DNA of 64,000 nt from Locusta migratoria (lineage: Eukaryota; Arthropoda; Insecta; Orthoptera; Acrididae). This document shows, one piece after another, positions 31,598 through 41,730 of the stretch. Position numbers and translations under genes: made by a program. The stretch spans positions 162,530,549-162,594,548 of the forward strand of contig CM048750.1 of assembly GCA_026315105.1 (NCBI GenBank), given 5' to 3'. Below the pieces are notes generated by a model that saw only the letters and a program-made list of their open reading frames with translations, searched no databases and had not been told where the DNA came from. Position 1 is the stretch's first letter, and every line of letters starts with the position of its first letter.

Positions 31598-31798
31598 TGC
31601 CGCGGTGGAGTAGCCGAGCGGTCTAAAGCCTCTCGCTGCGGAGCGCGCGATTGCTCGCCGTGGAGGTTCGAGTCCTCCCTGGGGCATGGGTGTGTGTGTT
31701 GTCCTTAGGTTAGTTTACGTAGGTTTAAGTAGTTTGTAAGCTACGGACTGATGACCACGCAGTTTGGTATGATAGATTTACAAACATTTGAACATTTG
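31598..31798 (+). mobile_element. SINE-B copy in LINE
   Basis: Perfect 11 bp TSDs AAACTCAGCTT lie at 31587-31597 and 31799-31809. The head is GGTGGAGTAGCCGAGCGG, the B box GGAGGTTCGAGTCCTCCC and the tail CTGATGACCACGCAG and CAAACATTTGAACATTTG. This is the best-defined SINE-B in the window. Confidence 0.95.
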
Positions 31799-32932
31799 AA
31801 ACTCAGCTTGCCCTTTTCTCACATGACATCTTGCGAGCCATGGATGAAGGGCAACAGGCGGATTGTGTTTTTCTCGACTTCAAAAAGGCGTTCAACGCGG
31901 TGCCACACTGCAGACTGCTAACGAAGATACGAGACGAGCTTATGGAGTAGATTCACAGATTTGTGACTGGCTGCAAGACGTCCTAAGTAATAGAATGCAG
32001 TGCGTTGTTCTCGACGGCGAGTGTTCATCAGAGACGAGTGTATAGTCAGGCGTGTCCCAGGGGAGTGTGATAGGACCGCTATTATTTTCTATCTATATAA
32101 ATGATCTGATGGACAGAGTAAGTTGTAATATGCGGATGTTTGCTGATTATGCTGTAGTGTATGGGAGGGTGTCGTCTGTAACTGACTGTAATAGCATACA
32201 GGATTTCTAGTTGGTGCGAAGAATGGCAGCTAGCTCTCAATGTAGAAAAATGTAAGGTGATGCGCATAATGTCCAAATGCAGCATTAGTAGTGAGCTTCT
32301 TGATGCTGTCGCGTCGTTCAAATATATAGGCGTAACATTGGAGAGCGATATGAAATGAGACGAACATGTAAGGACAGTTGTGAGTAAGGCGGACAGCCGA
32401 CTTCGGTTTATTGGGAGAATTTTGGGAAGATGTACTTCACCTGTAAAGGAGACCAAGTACAAGACGCTTGTACGACCACGTCTTGAGTATTGCTCAAGTG
32501 TTGGGGACCCGCAGCAGATCAGTTTAAAGGAAGACATAGAGGCGGTTCAGAGGCGAGCAGCTAGATTTGTTACCGGTAGGTTCGAGCAATGCGTGAGTGT
32601 CACGGAAATGCTCCGGCAAATCAATTGGGGATCGCTGGAAGAAAGACGACGTTCTTTTCGTGAATTTCTGTTAAGTAAATTTAGAGGGCCGGAATTTGAA
32701 GCTGAGTGTAGTACGATCTTGCTGCCACCTACTTGCATTTCGCGTAAAGATCACAAAGACAAGATAACAGAAATTAGGGCTCGTACGGAGGCATATAGAC
32801 GTTCTTTTTTTTCCTCGTTCCATTTGGGAGTGGAGTAGGAAAGGAAATGCCTAGTAGTGGTACAGTGTACCCTCCTCCACGCACCTTACGGTGAATTGGG
32901 GAGTATGTATGTAGATGTAGATGTAGACCACC

Positions 32933-33969
32933 TCATTAATGCCCCTATATCAGAGTCGTAGCCAGGATTCGCGTCTGGGTGGGGCTGAATCCAAGATTCC
33001 GGCGCAGAGGTTAATGTGATTAATGTGACATGTTACAAATATTTGGCATCATGCTTATCTTGCTAGATATGTTTTTACAGTGCCTGATCATTACGGATTG
33101 ATGGAGTCAAGTGTAGATTATGCTGCGACTTCCAACTGCTCTGTCACAAGAAGATTACTGATTTATCGATTGCATAAGGGTACATCAAGAACCTGTAAAC
33201 TGTAGAGAGGGACAGCATTAATTACTTTCCCCAAATATGGCGCTAATTCCGAGTGCACTGTTACACGAGGATAACTGATTTCTTGATCGCACAAGGATAC
33301 ATCGAGACACTGTCAACCATAGAGGTAGGAACAGCAGTAGTTATTTAGTTCACAGTGAGCACAAAAAAGGAAGTCCGCCACTCTACATGATTCGATTATA
33401 ACGTAGGCTGTCGCAAATGTTTTAGCGTTTTCTTGTCAGCATCTTTTCATTTACAAGTACTAACTACTATATCGTAAATAAATAAGTCTAGTCAAGGTAA
33501 TAAAACGTCTTTAGTTCATGGAAAGAATGAATTTTTCTTGTGCGGACATTTTCTAACTGTTTCCAACAGACTCTCCATTCCACCGATATACATTAAAATC
33601 ATCATATTTAGCATCAATTTTAATGTGTCTGAAACATTGTTTTAAAATTAATATTGTTTACTATGAACAGGAAAAAAATATGGCGCCTAAAATATCATTG
33701 GCTACTTCAAACTTTGCAATAATTGGTTGGCTTCATTCCCGCGTGCTGGCAACTCTCCTGTTGTCAACATTACCCCTGTGTCGGCGATTGTAAAATTTTA
33801 CCAAAGTACCTACGCGTTGGGGACTTTTGTGTGGAAATTCCCTACATGATTTTAGTGCTTAAAAGTACCTACGTGTAGGGAAAATTCCCTACGTCTGGCA
33901 ACACTGGTTAGCAGTGCAACTGGATAAATTAGTCTATAAGGAAAACATGAAATGTTTACCAAGCCAAAG
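32933..33969. other. Unassigned; contains a diverged tandem duplication
   Basis: Two units about 117 bp apart (33132-33229 and 33249-33346) share TTACTGATTT/TAACTGATTT, TACATC(A/G)AGA and AGGGACAGCA/AGGAACAGCA. Around 33800-33905 CCTACG-type phrases repeat (GTACCTACGCGT, GTACCTACGTGTAGGG). No gene is recognised. Confidence 0.45.
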
Positions 33970-34118
33970 ATGATTGTTAAAAAAAAATCTTTTAATGACG
34001 TCACATGTCACGCACAACCAGTTTCGACGTACTATGCCGATATTCTCAAGTGCTCAGCATTGCTAAAACCAACTACAATAAGGAAGATTTATAAAAATAC
34101 AAGGTTAAGACATAAATA

Positions 34119-35399
34119 CGAGGGTGAGTCAATTATTATCCACAATTTAGTTATATTTTTGTTTATGTTGGTAGTACTGTCGTTTTACGTTGGTGGCGCA
34201 TGCTTTGTTTATTTGTTGTTATATCTTTGCAATTTTCAAGCTGCTACGTTAGTTTCGTTGTCGCTGCGGTGCTGTTAATCATGGCTGCTCCGCTGTCTAT
34301 TTGCACCAAAGAAGAGCAACGTCCAGTGATACGTTTTTTGTGGGCGGAAGGTGCACCAGGGGCCGAAATTCATAGAAGACTTTCAATACAATACGGGAGC
34401 AGTGTTTTGCCACAACGAAGTGTGTACGAGAGGATTGAAAAATTCCGAAATGGTCGCACGAATGTTAAGCACGATGAAGGAGCCGGACGACCGTTTACCG
34501 CCACAAATGAATAAATCATTGTGCGATCACGTGAAATGATTCTCTTAGACAGACGATTAACTATTGATGAAGTGGCTCATTGTCTTCAAATTAGTCATGG
34601 TTCTGCCTACGAAATTATTCACAACAGACTTGGGTTTAGTAAAGGTTGTTCAAGATGAGTCCCAAAACAACTCACACAGTTGCATAAGCAAACGCGCCTC
34701 GACATCTGCAAAAAAACATATGGATCGCTATGGTAACGAAGGGAATGACTTCTTCGACAGAATCATCACTGGTGACGAAACATGGATCCATCATTACGAG
34801 CCGAAGAGTAAACGGCAGAGTATGGAATGGAAACATCTAAATTCGCCGTGCAAGAAAAAGTTCAAGACCCAACCGTCCGTTTTTTGGGATGCACGAGGTC
34901 CTGTACTGGAACATTATGGCGAAAGGGGCACAACAATAAACAGTGTACGTTACAGTAAGATGCTTACTGACAGGCTAAAACCTGCAGACGCCGAGGATTG
35001 CTGTCAGAAGGTGTTGTGTTGTTGCATGACAATGCCCGTCCGCATACTGCTGTTCACACTGCTGAAACGCTCCAGAAACTCAAATTCGAAGTACTGGATC
35101 ATCCTCCATATAGTTCCAGTCTTGCCCCTTCTGACTATCACTTGTTTGGTCCACTCAAACAGACAGTAAGGGGCCGTCGATTGGACTCGGACGAAGCAGT
35201 GAAGGAAGCGGTGCATACCTGACTCGCAGCTCAACTGAAAACCTTCTTTTATGAGGGCATAAGGAAGCTTGTAGAGCGATGGACGGAGTGCATTGAAAAG
35301 CAAGGAGACTATGTTGAAAAATGATGTTCTTGTAAATTTCGTATTTTATTACAATAAAATTTTATAACTACTTTGCAGATAATAATTGACTTACCCTCG
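34119..35399 (+). mobile_element. Full-length mariner (1,281 bp), TA-flanked
   Basis: TIRs CGAGGGTGAGTCAATTATTA (left) and the inverse of CGAGGGTAAGTCAATTATTA (right) are present, with TA at 34117-34118 and 35400-35401. The length is typical for an intact mariner. A transposase covers the interior, disrupted as described in the next entry. It is inserted in the left arm of the 33970-37860 palindrome. Confidence 0.95.
34281..35324 (+). pseudogene. Mariner transposase with small lesions
   Basis: The start MAAPLSICTKEEQRPVIRF is intact, followed by VYERIEKFRNGRTNVKH (N-terminal helix-turn-helix region) and EGAGRPFTATNE before a stop at 34512-34514. It continues after the stop as IIVRSREMIL, RLTIDEVAHCLQISHGSAYE. 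First catalytic block: TGDETWIHHYEPKSKRQSME; second: LLHDNARPHTA; third: LAPSDYHLFGPLK. All three aspartates (DD34D) are still encoded. Lesions: the stop, frameshifts near 34650 and 35000, and a small deletion between KTQPS and VFWDARG. The C-terminus IEKQGDYVEK is intact. It is likely recently inactivated. Confidence 0.92.
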
Positions 35400-35417
35400 T
35401 ATAAAGTAGGACATTTT

Positions 35418-36667
35418 AGGATTTTGGAACATATACTTTGTTCGAATATTATGAACTACCTCGAAGAGAACGACCTATTAACCAACAGTCAACACGGATT
35501 CAGGAAGTATCGCTCTTGAGAAACACAACTTGTCCTTTATTCACATGAAGTGATAAGAGCCATCGACAAGGGATCTCAAATCGATTCTATATTTTTGCAT
35601 TTCCGGAAGGCTTTTGACACTGTACCCCACAAGCGACATCTAATTAAATTGCGTGCTTATGGAACATCTCCACAATTGAATTCACGATTTTCTATCAGAA
35701 AGGACACAGTTCGTTGTAATTGACGGTAAGTCATCGAGTAAAAGAGAAGTGATATCTGGCGTTCCACAGGGAAGCGTTATAGGCCCCTACTGTTCCTTGT
35801 GTTTATAATCGATTTAGGAAAGAATCTGAATAGCTCCCTTAGACTGTTCGCGGATGACGCTGTCATTTATAGGTTAGTAAAGTCAACAGAGGATCAAAAG
35901 CAACGGCAAAGCGATTTAGATAAAATTTGTGCATGGTGCGAGAATTGGGAATTGACACTAAATGAAGAAAAGTGAGAAGTTATACACATGACCACTAAAA
36001 TAAATCCGCTGAACTTCAATTACGTGATAAATTAGTCAAACCTTAAGGTCTAAATTCTACCAAATACCTAGGAGTTACAATTACGATCAACTTAGACTGG
36101 AGAGAACACACAGAAAATATTGTGGGGAAGGCGAACCAAAAATTACGTTTCATTGGCAGAACACTTCGAAGATGCACCCGCTCCACCAAAGAGACTGCCT
36201 ACATCACACTTGTGCGTCCTCTCCTGGAGTACTGTTGCCCATTGTGGGACCCTCACCAGGTGGGACTGACGGACGATATTGAGAAGGTTCAGAGAAGGGC
36301 AGCTAGTTTTGTTTTATCACGTTACAGGGGGGGGGGGAGCGTCACACGGAAATTTTGCACGAATTGGGGTGGAAATCATTAAAAGAAAGACGTTATTCAT
36401 TGCGGCGTGATCTGTTTGCGAAGTTTCAGTCACCGACTTTTACTTATGATTGTGAAAATATTTTGCTAGCACCCATCTACTTAGCGAGACATGACCATCC
36501 CAATAAAATAAGAGAAATAAGACCGAAAACGGAACGATTTAGGTGTTCTTCCCGCGCTCTATTACAGAATGGAACGGCAGAGAAAGGTTATGAAAGTGGT
36601 TAATGAACCCTCTGCCAGGCATTTAAATGTGATTTGTAGAGTATCGATGTAAGTGTAGGAGTGGATG
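35418..36667 (+). mobile_element. 5'-truncated LINE copy
   Basis: Starts inside RT and ends with a tail of GATGTAAGTGTAGG-type repeats. It has the same 3' end (ATTTAAATGTGATTTGTAGAG) as the antisense LINEs at 27336 and 53508. It is inserted in the left palindrome arm a few bases from the mariner; its flanks are rejoined by the corresponding sequence in the right arm. A short TSD (ACATTT-like) is possible but not certain. Confidence 0.85.
35450..36600 (+). pseudogene. LINE reverse transcriptase, broken
   Basis: Readable RT pieces in several frames: NSQHGFRKYRS, RAIDKGSQIDSIFL, FRKAFDTVPHKRHL, GVPQGSVIG, FINDLG-type, LFADDAVIYRLVKSTEDQ (catalytic FADD intact), CAWCENWELTLNEEK. The C-terminal part lies at 36122-36600: GKANQKLRFIGRTLRRCT, VRPLLEYCCPLWDPHQVG, VQRRAASFVLSRY, and after a G-run frameshift SLKERRYSLRRDLFAKFQ. 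It is homologous to the 53508-55700 LINE (DFRKAFDTVPHKRLL there). Confidence 0.85.
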
Positions 36668-36794
36668 TAGATTTATGAAAATGGCCAGAAGAACGTTACA
36701 AACATGATACTGTAGGTGTCATTGTGGACACCAATTGTTTTTCGACCAAGTTGTACAATACCCTACGCATTAGAGTGGTCAGTCCTATTCAACC

Positions 36795-36994
36795 CCGGCC
36801 GCGGTGGCCGAGCGCTCTGCGGCACACCAGTCACGGTCTGCACGCCCACTACAGTCGGGGGTTCGAATCCCCCTTCGGGCATGGATATTTGTGCCGACAT
36901 TAGTATAAGCTAGTTCATAAGTAGTTTGTAAGTTTAGGAACTGATGACCCCGTAGTTAAGTCCCATAAGCTCTACAAACATTTGAACAATTGAT
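36795..36994 (+). mobile_element. SINE-A copy in palindrome arm
   Basis: Perfect 12 bp TSDs TCCTATTCAACC lie at 36783-36794 and 36995-37006. It is full length. The interrupted arm sequence (CAGTCCTATTCAACC) is uninterrupted in inverse at about 37075-37090. Confidence 0.95.
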
Positions 36995-37101
36995 TCCTAT
37001 TCAACCTTGTGGTAACATCGTTCCTTGTAATGACATTGTTGACTGTTTTTCCCAGATTGTTCCAATGTTACTACAAGGTTGAATAGGACTGACCACTCTA
37101 A

Positions 37102-37603
37102 AGCCGGGTTCAGACTCTCAACTAATGGCGTACAAAAGCTAGTTGCCTAGTAAAGTTTTAGTTCAGTTCCAAGTGTGAACTTCCTAGTTTTAGTGGCGCT
37201 ATTTAAGAGGCGCTACTTTTTCCCCGCAACGAAAAGTTCAACTTGGTTGTGCTTTCGTTCGCCACTTTCTTCCCACTACCACCAAAATATCGGGGTACTT
37301 CGAAACATTTTACTACGTATCAGTGTGTTTGCGTTCGAGGTTTCAGTTTTGGCATCTTTGTTTGCGGCTAAAATGTCGAATCAATAAAGAAAACACTTCG
37401 TGTGCTTGTGGAACAAAGTGTAAAGGTCGTTTGTTCGCGAATGAAATGTGTCGTGCTAATCGTGATCAGCTGAGACTGCGGACGCCATATTGCAAACTGC
37501 ATATCTGAGTGTTTGTCAAGTTCTGTGTTAACGGTAGCTCACAGTGCAACTGCAGAATAACACGCGTTGTTGTCTCAGTTTAGTTGCTTGTGTAAACCCG
37601 GCT
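37102..37603. mobile_element. PIF/Harbinger-like MITE (502 bp)
   Basis: TIR AGCCGGGTT at left and AACCCGGCT at right, with further matches inward (ACTAA-type, GTTGC). It is flanked by TAA on both sides (37099-37101 and 37604-37606), the 3 bp TWA-type target duplication of PIF/Harbinger elements. It is inserted in the right palindrome arm. The interior has no transposase; a short ATG ORF fragment near 37370 has no assigned domain. Confidence 0.75.
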
Positions 37604-37860
37604 TAAGGCGCAGGGTATTGTACAACGTGGTCGAAAAACAACTAGTGTCCACAATGATACCTACAGGATCACAATTTATGTCGTTCTTCGGAATATTTTC
37701 ATAAATGTAATATCCTATTTTACATTTCTGTCTTAACCTTGTATTTTTATAAATATTCCTTACTATTGTGGTTGATTTCAGCAATGCTGACCACTTGAGA
37801 ATGACGGCATAGTACTTCGTAAAAGGTTCTGCATTAGATGTCTGGTAAATAAAAGCATTT

Positions 37861-38155
37861 TAAAAAATTAAGCAAAAAATAACAAAATATAATAAATTAA
37901 TCAACTATGGCTTGGAATACATTTTATGTTTTCCTATCAAAGAAAGAAATAGACGGGACTGAAAAATTGAATGGTGTTATACGAGTTGCCCTTAATTTAT
38001 AACACATGGAAACTGTGAAACTTGTCACTTCTCGACCTTAAGCTACTTGTAGCTGTAAACATTTTGCGCAACGCCACGATTTCGTGGTCGTAGCGAACTC
38101 TTCGCCTGGATGATAATTTTGACTGTGCAGCGTAGTGGGCGCTGATATTAAACAT
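37861..38155. other. AT-rich spacer
   Basis: Nothing is recognised apart from an AT-rich stretch. Confidence 0.4.
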
Positions 38156-38510
38156 CCTGGCGGTTTAAAACTGTGCGCCGGAACCCGGTTTCGAAGCTGG
38201 GACCTTTGCCTTTCGCGGGCAGGCGCTCTACAGACTGAGCAAACCCGGCACGTTTCACGGTCTGTCCTCGCAGAATATTATTCTAGAAACATCCCCTACG
38301 ACGTGGCAAACCTGTGTCGCCATCGCATTCTTTCTTCCGGGAGTGCTACTCCTGCAAGTTTTGCAGGAGAACTTCTGTGAAGCTGGCGGAATGAAGCTGT
38401 GAGGACGGACCGTGAAGCGTGCCGGGATAGCTCAGTCAGTAGAACGCTTGTCCGCAATAGGCAAAGGTCCCAGCTTCGAATCCCGGTCCCGGCGCACAGT
38501 TTTAATCCGT
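38156..38510. repeat. Inverted pair of tRNA-like modules
   Basis: The left module (38156-38276, minus) and right module (38402-38510, plus) are inverse copies: GGATAGCTCAGTCAGTAGAA (A box), GGCAAAGGTCCCAGCTTCGA and GGCGCACAGTTTTAAT on the right; the complement on the left. The tRNA-like B box is CTTCGAATCCCGG. The central about 125 bp includes GGCAAACCTG and TTTGCAGGAGAACTTCTG. It is the same family as the 2499-3010 tandem pair. Confidence 0.85.
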
Positions 38511-38600
38511 GATGATGATGATGATTGGCGTTTTAGGGCGCTCAAAAGCGAGGACATCAGCGCTCGTTTAATTCGTCAAGAAGTTTCTTCTTGAGTAGTC
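38511..38600 (+). repeat. GAT-repeat dispersed element fragment
   Basis: A short (GAT)n run is followed by TGGCGTTTTAGGGCGCTCAA and GAGGACATCAGCGCTCG, a phrase I recognise as a common orthopteran repeat. The extent and class are unknown. Confidence 0.5.
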
Positions 38601-38889
38601 TGCCTTGACCATTGGAAAATCGATTCTATTGAGCAGATCGGCGCTTCGTTTCAGGATTGAAATACGGCATCCAATGTCACAGCCGATAAAAATGAATCAT
38701 TCATGCCGCCATCACGCGTCGACATTGCGCATCATTCTCATGCAGGATTGTGTGCACAGATCCCACGGATGTGCGAACTTAGAGGAAATGTGTTTCACAG
38801 TCCTACGGCGATCCTCCTCTCAATCGATTTTTTCTTCAGACCGGCTAGTGTGAAGTTAAGATTGTCTTGGTGTGTTGTCACATGACATT

Positions 38890-38937
<48 letters not shown>

Positions 38938-39021
38938 TCTCCCCCTCTCTCTCTCTCTGAACTGTCACATCCACGAACACGGCCATGACTTTATCACTAG
39001 AAGCCTCACTTAACAGAAATA
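38601..39021. other. Unassigned apart from the microsatellite
   Basis: No gene is recognised; two overlapping ORFs (82 and 60 codons) lack motifs. Confidence 0.35.
38889..38960. repeat. CT microsatellite
   Basis: About 70 bp of CT dinucleotides with a few CCC interruptions. The minus-strand ORF over it (Glu-Arg repeats) is an artefact. Confidence 0.95.
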
Positions 39022-39712
39022 CTATGGTTGGAACTTAAATAGTGCCAACACTGCTGTGTGGACACTACACAATGGAATCTTCTATTGTCGCTGACAGCAC
39101 ACAATGTTGACATACCTATCTTTACTCCGAGCAAACGCACTCGCCCGTCCCACGTCACCGGCGTGCGTACCATCGAGGTACAGTAGTGCAGTAGTACAGT
39201 AGTGCAGTAACTTGCACTAATGTAAAGGTGTCACTTTGTTTTCGAAACAGGAACAACGGAGTTGCAACACGATTGAATGTTCGAGAGGTCGTACAGCACG
39301 GCAGTGTCATAAAGGTCTTCAGGAGGTGTGGAGGGAATCGGCATTACCGTGCAGAACAGTGGCACGTTGGGTAAAAGCCTTCAACGAAAGTGGGGAAACT
39401 GTGGCAGACATGCATGGGGCTGGTTGTCCTAGCGTCTTTGAAGAAGTGCATAGTGTTGCCGCGTTAGTTGACAGAGATCACTTCGTGACATTCACGTCAG
39501 AACTGTTCCAGAGATTCGACAGGCAGTAGACCGCTCCATTCGCACCATCACCAGACAGGCTCTGCTAACGGTATACTACGCCTTCCACATCGCTGGCAAC
39601 GGATTCTACACAATGTTGGTGACTACATTGAAGGACAGTAACAGGTGCAAACATGTAACGCTTTTGTATCCGTTGTGAATAAATAGTTGCTACAATCAAG
39701 TTAAAACCCTCG
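39022..39712 (+). mobile_element. Mariner-2 internal-deletion derivative
   Basis: The left TIR TATGGTTGGAACTTAAATAG and right AATCAAGTTAAAACCCTCG are inverted. TA lies at 39020-39021 and 39713-39714. The 691 bp copy shares leader and N-terminal coding sequence with 23106-24809, then skips to the C-terminal end. Confidence 0.85.
39236..39529 (+). pseudogene. Mariner-2 transposase with internal deletion
   Basis: The ORF of 97 codons is open from its start MFSKQEQRSC through TARQCHKGLQEVWRESALPC, RTVARWVKAFNESGETVAD and GAGCPSVFEEVHSVAALVD (N-terminal helix-turn-helix and GRP-type linker), then passes a deletion joint near residue 82 into FVTFTSELFQRFDRQ, a C-terminal piece. The whole catalytic DDE region is missing. 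It could at most encode a DNA-binding fragment of the transposase; whether it is expressed is unknown. Confidence 0.75.
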
Positions 39713-39714
39713 TA

Positions 39715-39942
39715 TATTACTAGAGCGGCAAAATTGCCTCTATGACTGAGGCCTAAGGCGGCCATCTTCTTTGCCTCATGCCAAAACGTTTCTGTATGGT
39801 ACTGCTATGCCGTCCTGTCACGAAATGACTTGAAAGCCTTACCTTAAAGTTCTGTTTTAAAAATGCTGTGGATTTGAGCTAATATCTCCGTAATAATTCA
39901 ATGTAACGCAAACATTGTAGAGTCGTGTTATGACCAAACAAA
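39715..39942. other. Short unassigned spacer
   Basis: Nothing is recognised. Confidence 0.4.
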
Positions 39943-40083
39943 TGTTTGTAAAGCTCTGGGACCAAACTACTTAAACTCAAAAACACACACACGAGAGAGA
40001 CAGGACTCGAAACACCGACAGGGAGCAGACGTGCAATCCTCAGCAAGTCGCCTTAGAGGGAACGGCCACTTCCCTCGCGGCTC
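39943..40083 (-). mobile_element. SINE-B copy, diverged
   Basis: Antisense tail CAAATGTTTGTAAAGCTCTG, ACACAC run, B-box remnant GGACTCGAAACACC and A-box end GGCCACTTCCCTCGCGGC. The ATCAGTCC block is deleted. No clear TSD is seen. Confidence 0.75.
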
Positions 40084-41193
40084 GTTTTACGAGACTAACA
40101 TATCACTTAAAGCAGACCATGGTTACAGCAAAAACACTCAGAAGGATAAAGGTGTGTTATTCACGTTAAATAGCACTGTCATAATGAAGTAGATTGCTGA
40201 CATTAATAAAAACAGCAAGTCAGTGCAACTCATTACTGTAAATATATTCTGTTTGCCTCAGAGTTCTTCAATGGTTTCTAAAGAACCACCGTCTCCTGAA
40301 ATTACCGAAAAAGCGTAATGCGCTTTAGACTGAAATTGGCGAGTGCGAAGAGATACAGCTTCTGTGGTATCAATGATGCCTGTTGATAGTTGTCGAGCTG
40401 CGATCAAATCTTCACAATTCGAGAACTCTTGTCATTTATTTAAATGGGGCATTCCGCACGCATCGACTGACAGGGGAAGGCATAATTTTATTTTAGCCGA
40501 TTACAGGATTACAGTGTGTTTTTGATATACAAAACTTGCCAATTCGAGAATTCTTATCATTTATTTAAATGAGGCATTTGACATACATAGACTAACAGGA
40601 GAAGCCATAATGAATTTCATTTTAGCCGAATAGAGTGTGTTTTTATCACAAAATTTACTTTGTGCTCTGTAACATGTTTCGATATGCTCTGTATATTTTG
40701 CTACAGTAACTTGCATTCCGTGATTAATTTTTTACTACTGTTAAATTACGTTATTATGTTCGTTAAAAAATACTTTAATCTAACTTTTAGGAACGTTTTA
40801 GCGATTAAATGTTACGTAATTAGCTTCAGCATTTTAATACAAAAGTAATTAATTATACAAATTCCAATGAAAACGTAGAACTGTGGTAAGTTGTCGAATT
40901 AAAACAGTAAAACAATGCATGGAGTTAATTAATATTTCTGGTACGGTACTGTTCCTCACATGCATGGAATATTAAACGTAACTTGTTTGTGGTGACTTTC
41001 TACCAACTGAGCACAAAAAAGGAAAGGCATGTCAATTCATATACAGAAATATTTCTTTTGTGAGTAATTATTTTTGCAACAAATGAGAAATAAAAATCAA
41101 CCTTCTGCAAACCTCTAAGTGCCCATGTATGTGGTGTTGGGTGTTGTCAGAAGACTTCTGTTACCCTTTACCACAGTACGTGAAATGGTATTC
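40084..41193. other. AT-rich; contains a tandem duplication
   Basis: Two units 125 bp apart (40416-40540 and 40541-40655) share AATTCGAGAA, TCATTTATTTAAATG, GACTGACAGGGGAAG/GACTAACAGGAGAAG, TTTTAGCCGA and GTGTGTTTTT. No gene is recognised. Confidence 0.55.
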
Positions 41194-41383
41194 AAATGTT
41201 TGTTTAGTTTATGGGACTCAACTACGAGGTCATCAGTCCCTAAACTTACAAACTACTTATGAACTACTTACGAACTAGGATGGCACAAATATCCATGCCC
41301 GAGGGAGGATTCGAAACCCCGACCGTAGTGGCCGTGCAGACCGTGACTGGAGCGCCTCAGTCCCCTCGGACACAGCAGCCGGC
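41194..41383 (-). mobile_element. SINE-A copy
   Basis: Perfect 13 bp TSDs TGAAATGGTATTC lie at 41181-41193 and 41384-41396. It is full length with a small change in the head (GGACACAGCAGCCGGC antisense). Confidence 0.95.
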
Positions 41384-41627
41384 TGAAATGGTATTCTATC
41401 GTATAAGTTGCATTCGAATTGTAAGCAACCAGCTCTTGCATGTTATTGTTGTTTGGGATTTTGAAAGGGACAAAACATCAGGGTCATCAGTCCCCTGTTA
41501 TTGAATAAAGAAGTATTACTGGGGCCTAGTTGTTTCGGCTCTTTTTCCTTGCTTGCAGAAAATAATAATGAATTAAAGATGGGACCTGCTTTATGCAAGT
41601 ATACAGCTTTTGTTTTGACACGTAAAC

Positions 41628-41692
41628 GTCCGGTCGCGCTGTCTGGGGCCAAATATCACGATTTGCGCGGCCGCTTCCGTCGGAGGATTTTG

Positions 41693-41730
<38 letters not shown>

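Larger units (their letters stand above)
31032..32837 (+). pseudogene. LINE reverse transcriptase, broken
   Basis: RT order is clear: KTSAGPDGIP, then NYRPISLTSVSCRILEHI, (SINEs), HGFRKHRSSKTQL, DFKKAFNAVPH, GVSQG-type palm segment near 32055, MFADYAVVYG, then the thumb and C-terminal region (32380-32837) with VRPRLEYCSSV, VQRRAARFVTGR and FLLSKFRGPEFEAE. Catalytic changes: DFKKAFN has Asn where Asp is usual, and FADD reads FADY, losing the second Asp. Stops and frameshifts add to this. The minus-strand 151-codon ORF at 32082-32537 is only a shadow. Confidence 0.88.
31026..32932 (+). mobile_element. LINE (non-LTR), 5'-truncated, carrying SINE-A and SINE-B
   Basis: This is a non-LTR retrotransposon read from within RT to its 3' end, which terminates in GTAGATGTAGATGTAG. 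SINE-A (31354-31548) and SINE-B (31598-31798) with perfect TSDs are inserted about 50 bp apart. The endonuclease domain is missing. RT style is CR1/jockey-like, by motif memory. Without the SINEs it is about 1.5 kb. Confidence 0.85.
33970..37860. repeat. Palindromic element interrupted by four later insertions
   Basis: The left arm is in three pieces (about 33970-34118, 35402-35417, 36668-37043) and the right arm in two (37044-37101, 37607-37860). Matching order proves it: AATACAAGGTTAAGACATAA on the left against its inverse at about 37725-37755; GTACTATGCCG; TTTATGAAAAT with GAAGAACG; GTGTCATTGTGGACAC-type and TTTTTCGACCA; AGAGTGGTCAGTCCTATTCA. The insertions are mariner 34119-35399, LINE 35418-36667, SINE 36795-36994 and MITE 37102-37603. 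No coding capacity of its own is seen. Confidence 0.85.

Noticed and set aside
32082..32537. 151-codon minus ORF
   Set aside because: It is a shadow of the plus-strand LINE reverse transcriptase.
38419..38500. Functional tRNA gene
   Set aside because: Looks tRNA-like, but is part of an inverted repeat family with SINE-type flanks, also at 2499-3010.
38889..38986. Glu-Arg repeat protein on the minus strand
   Set aside because: Translation of a CT microsatellite.
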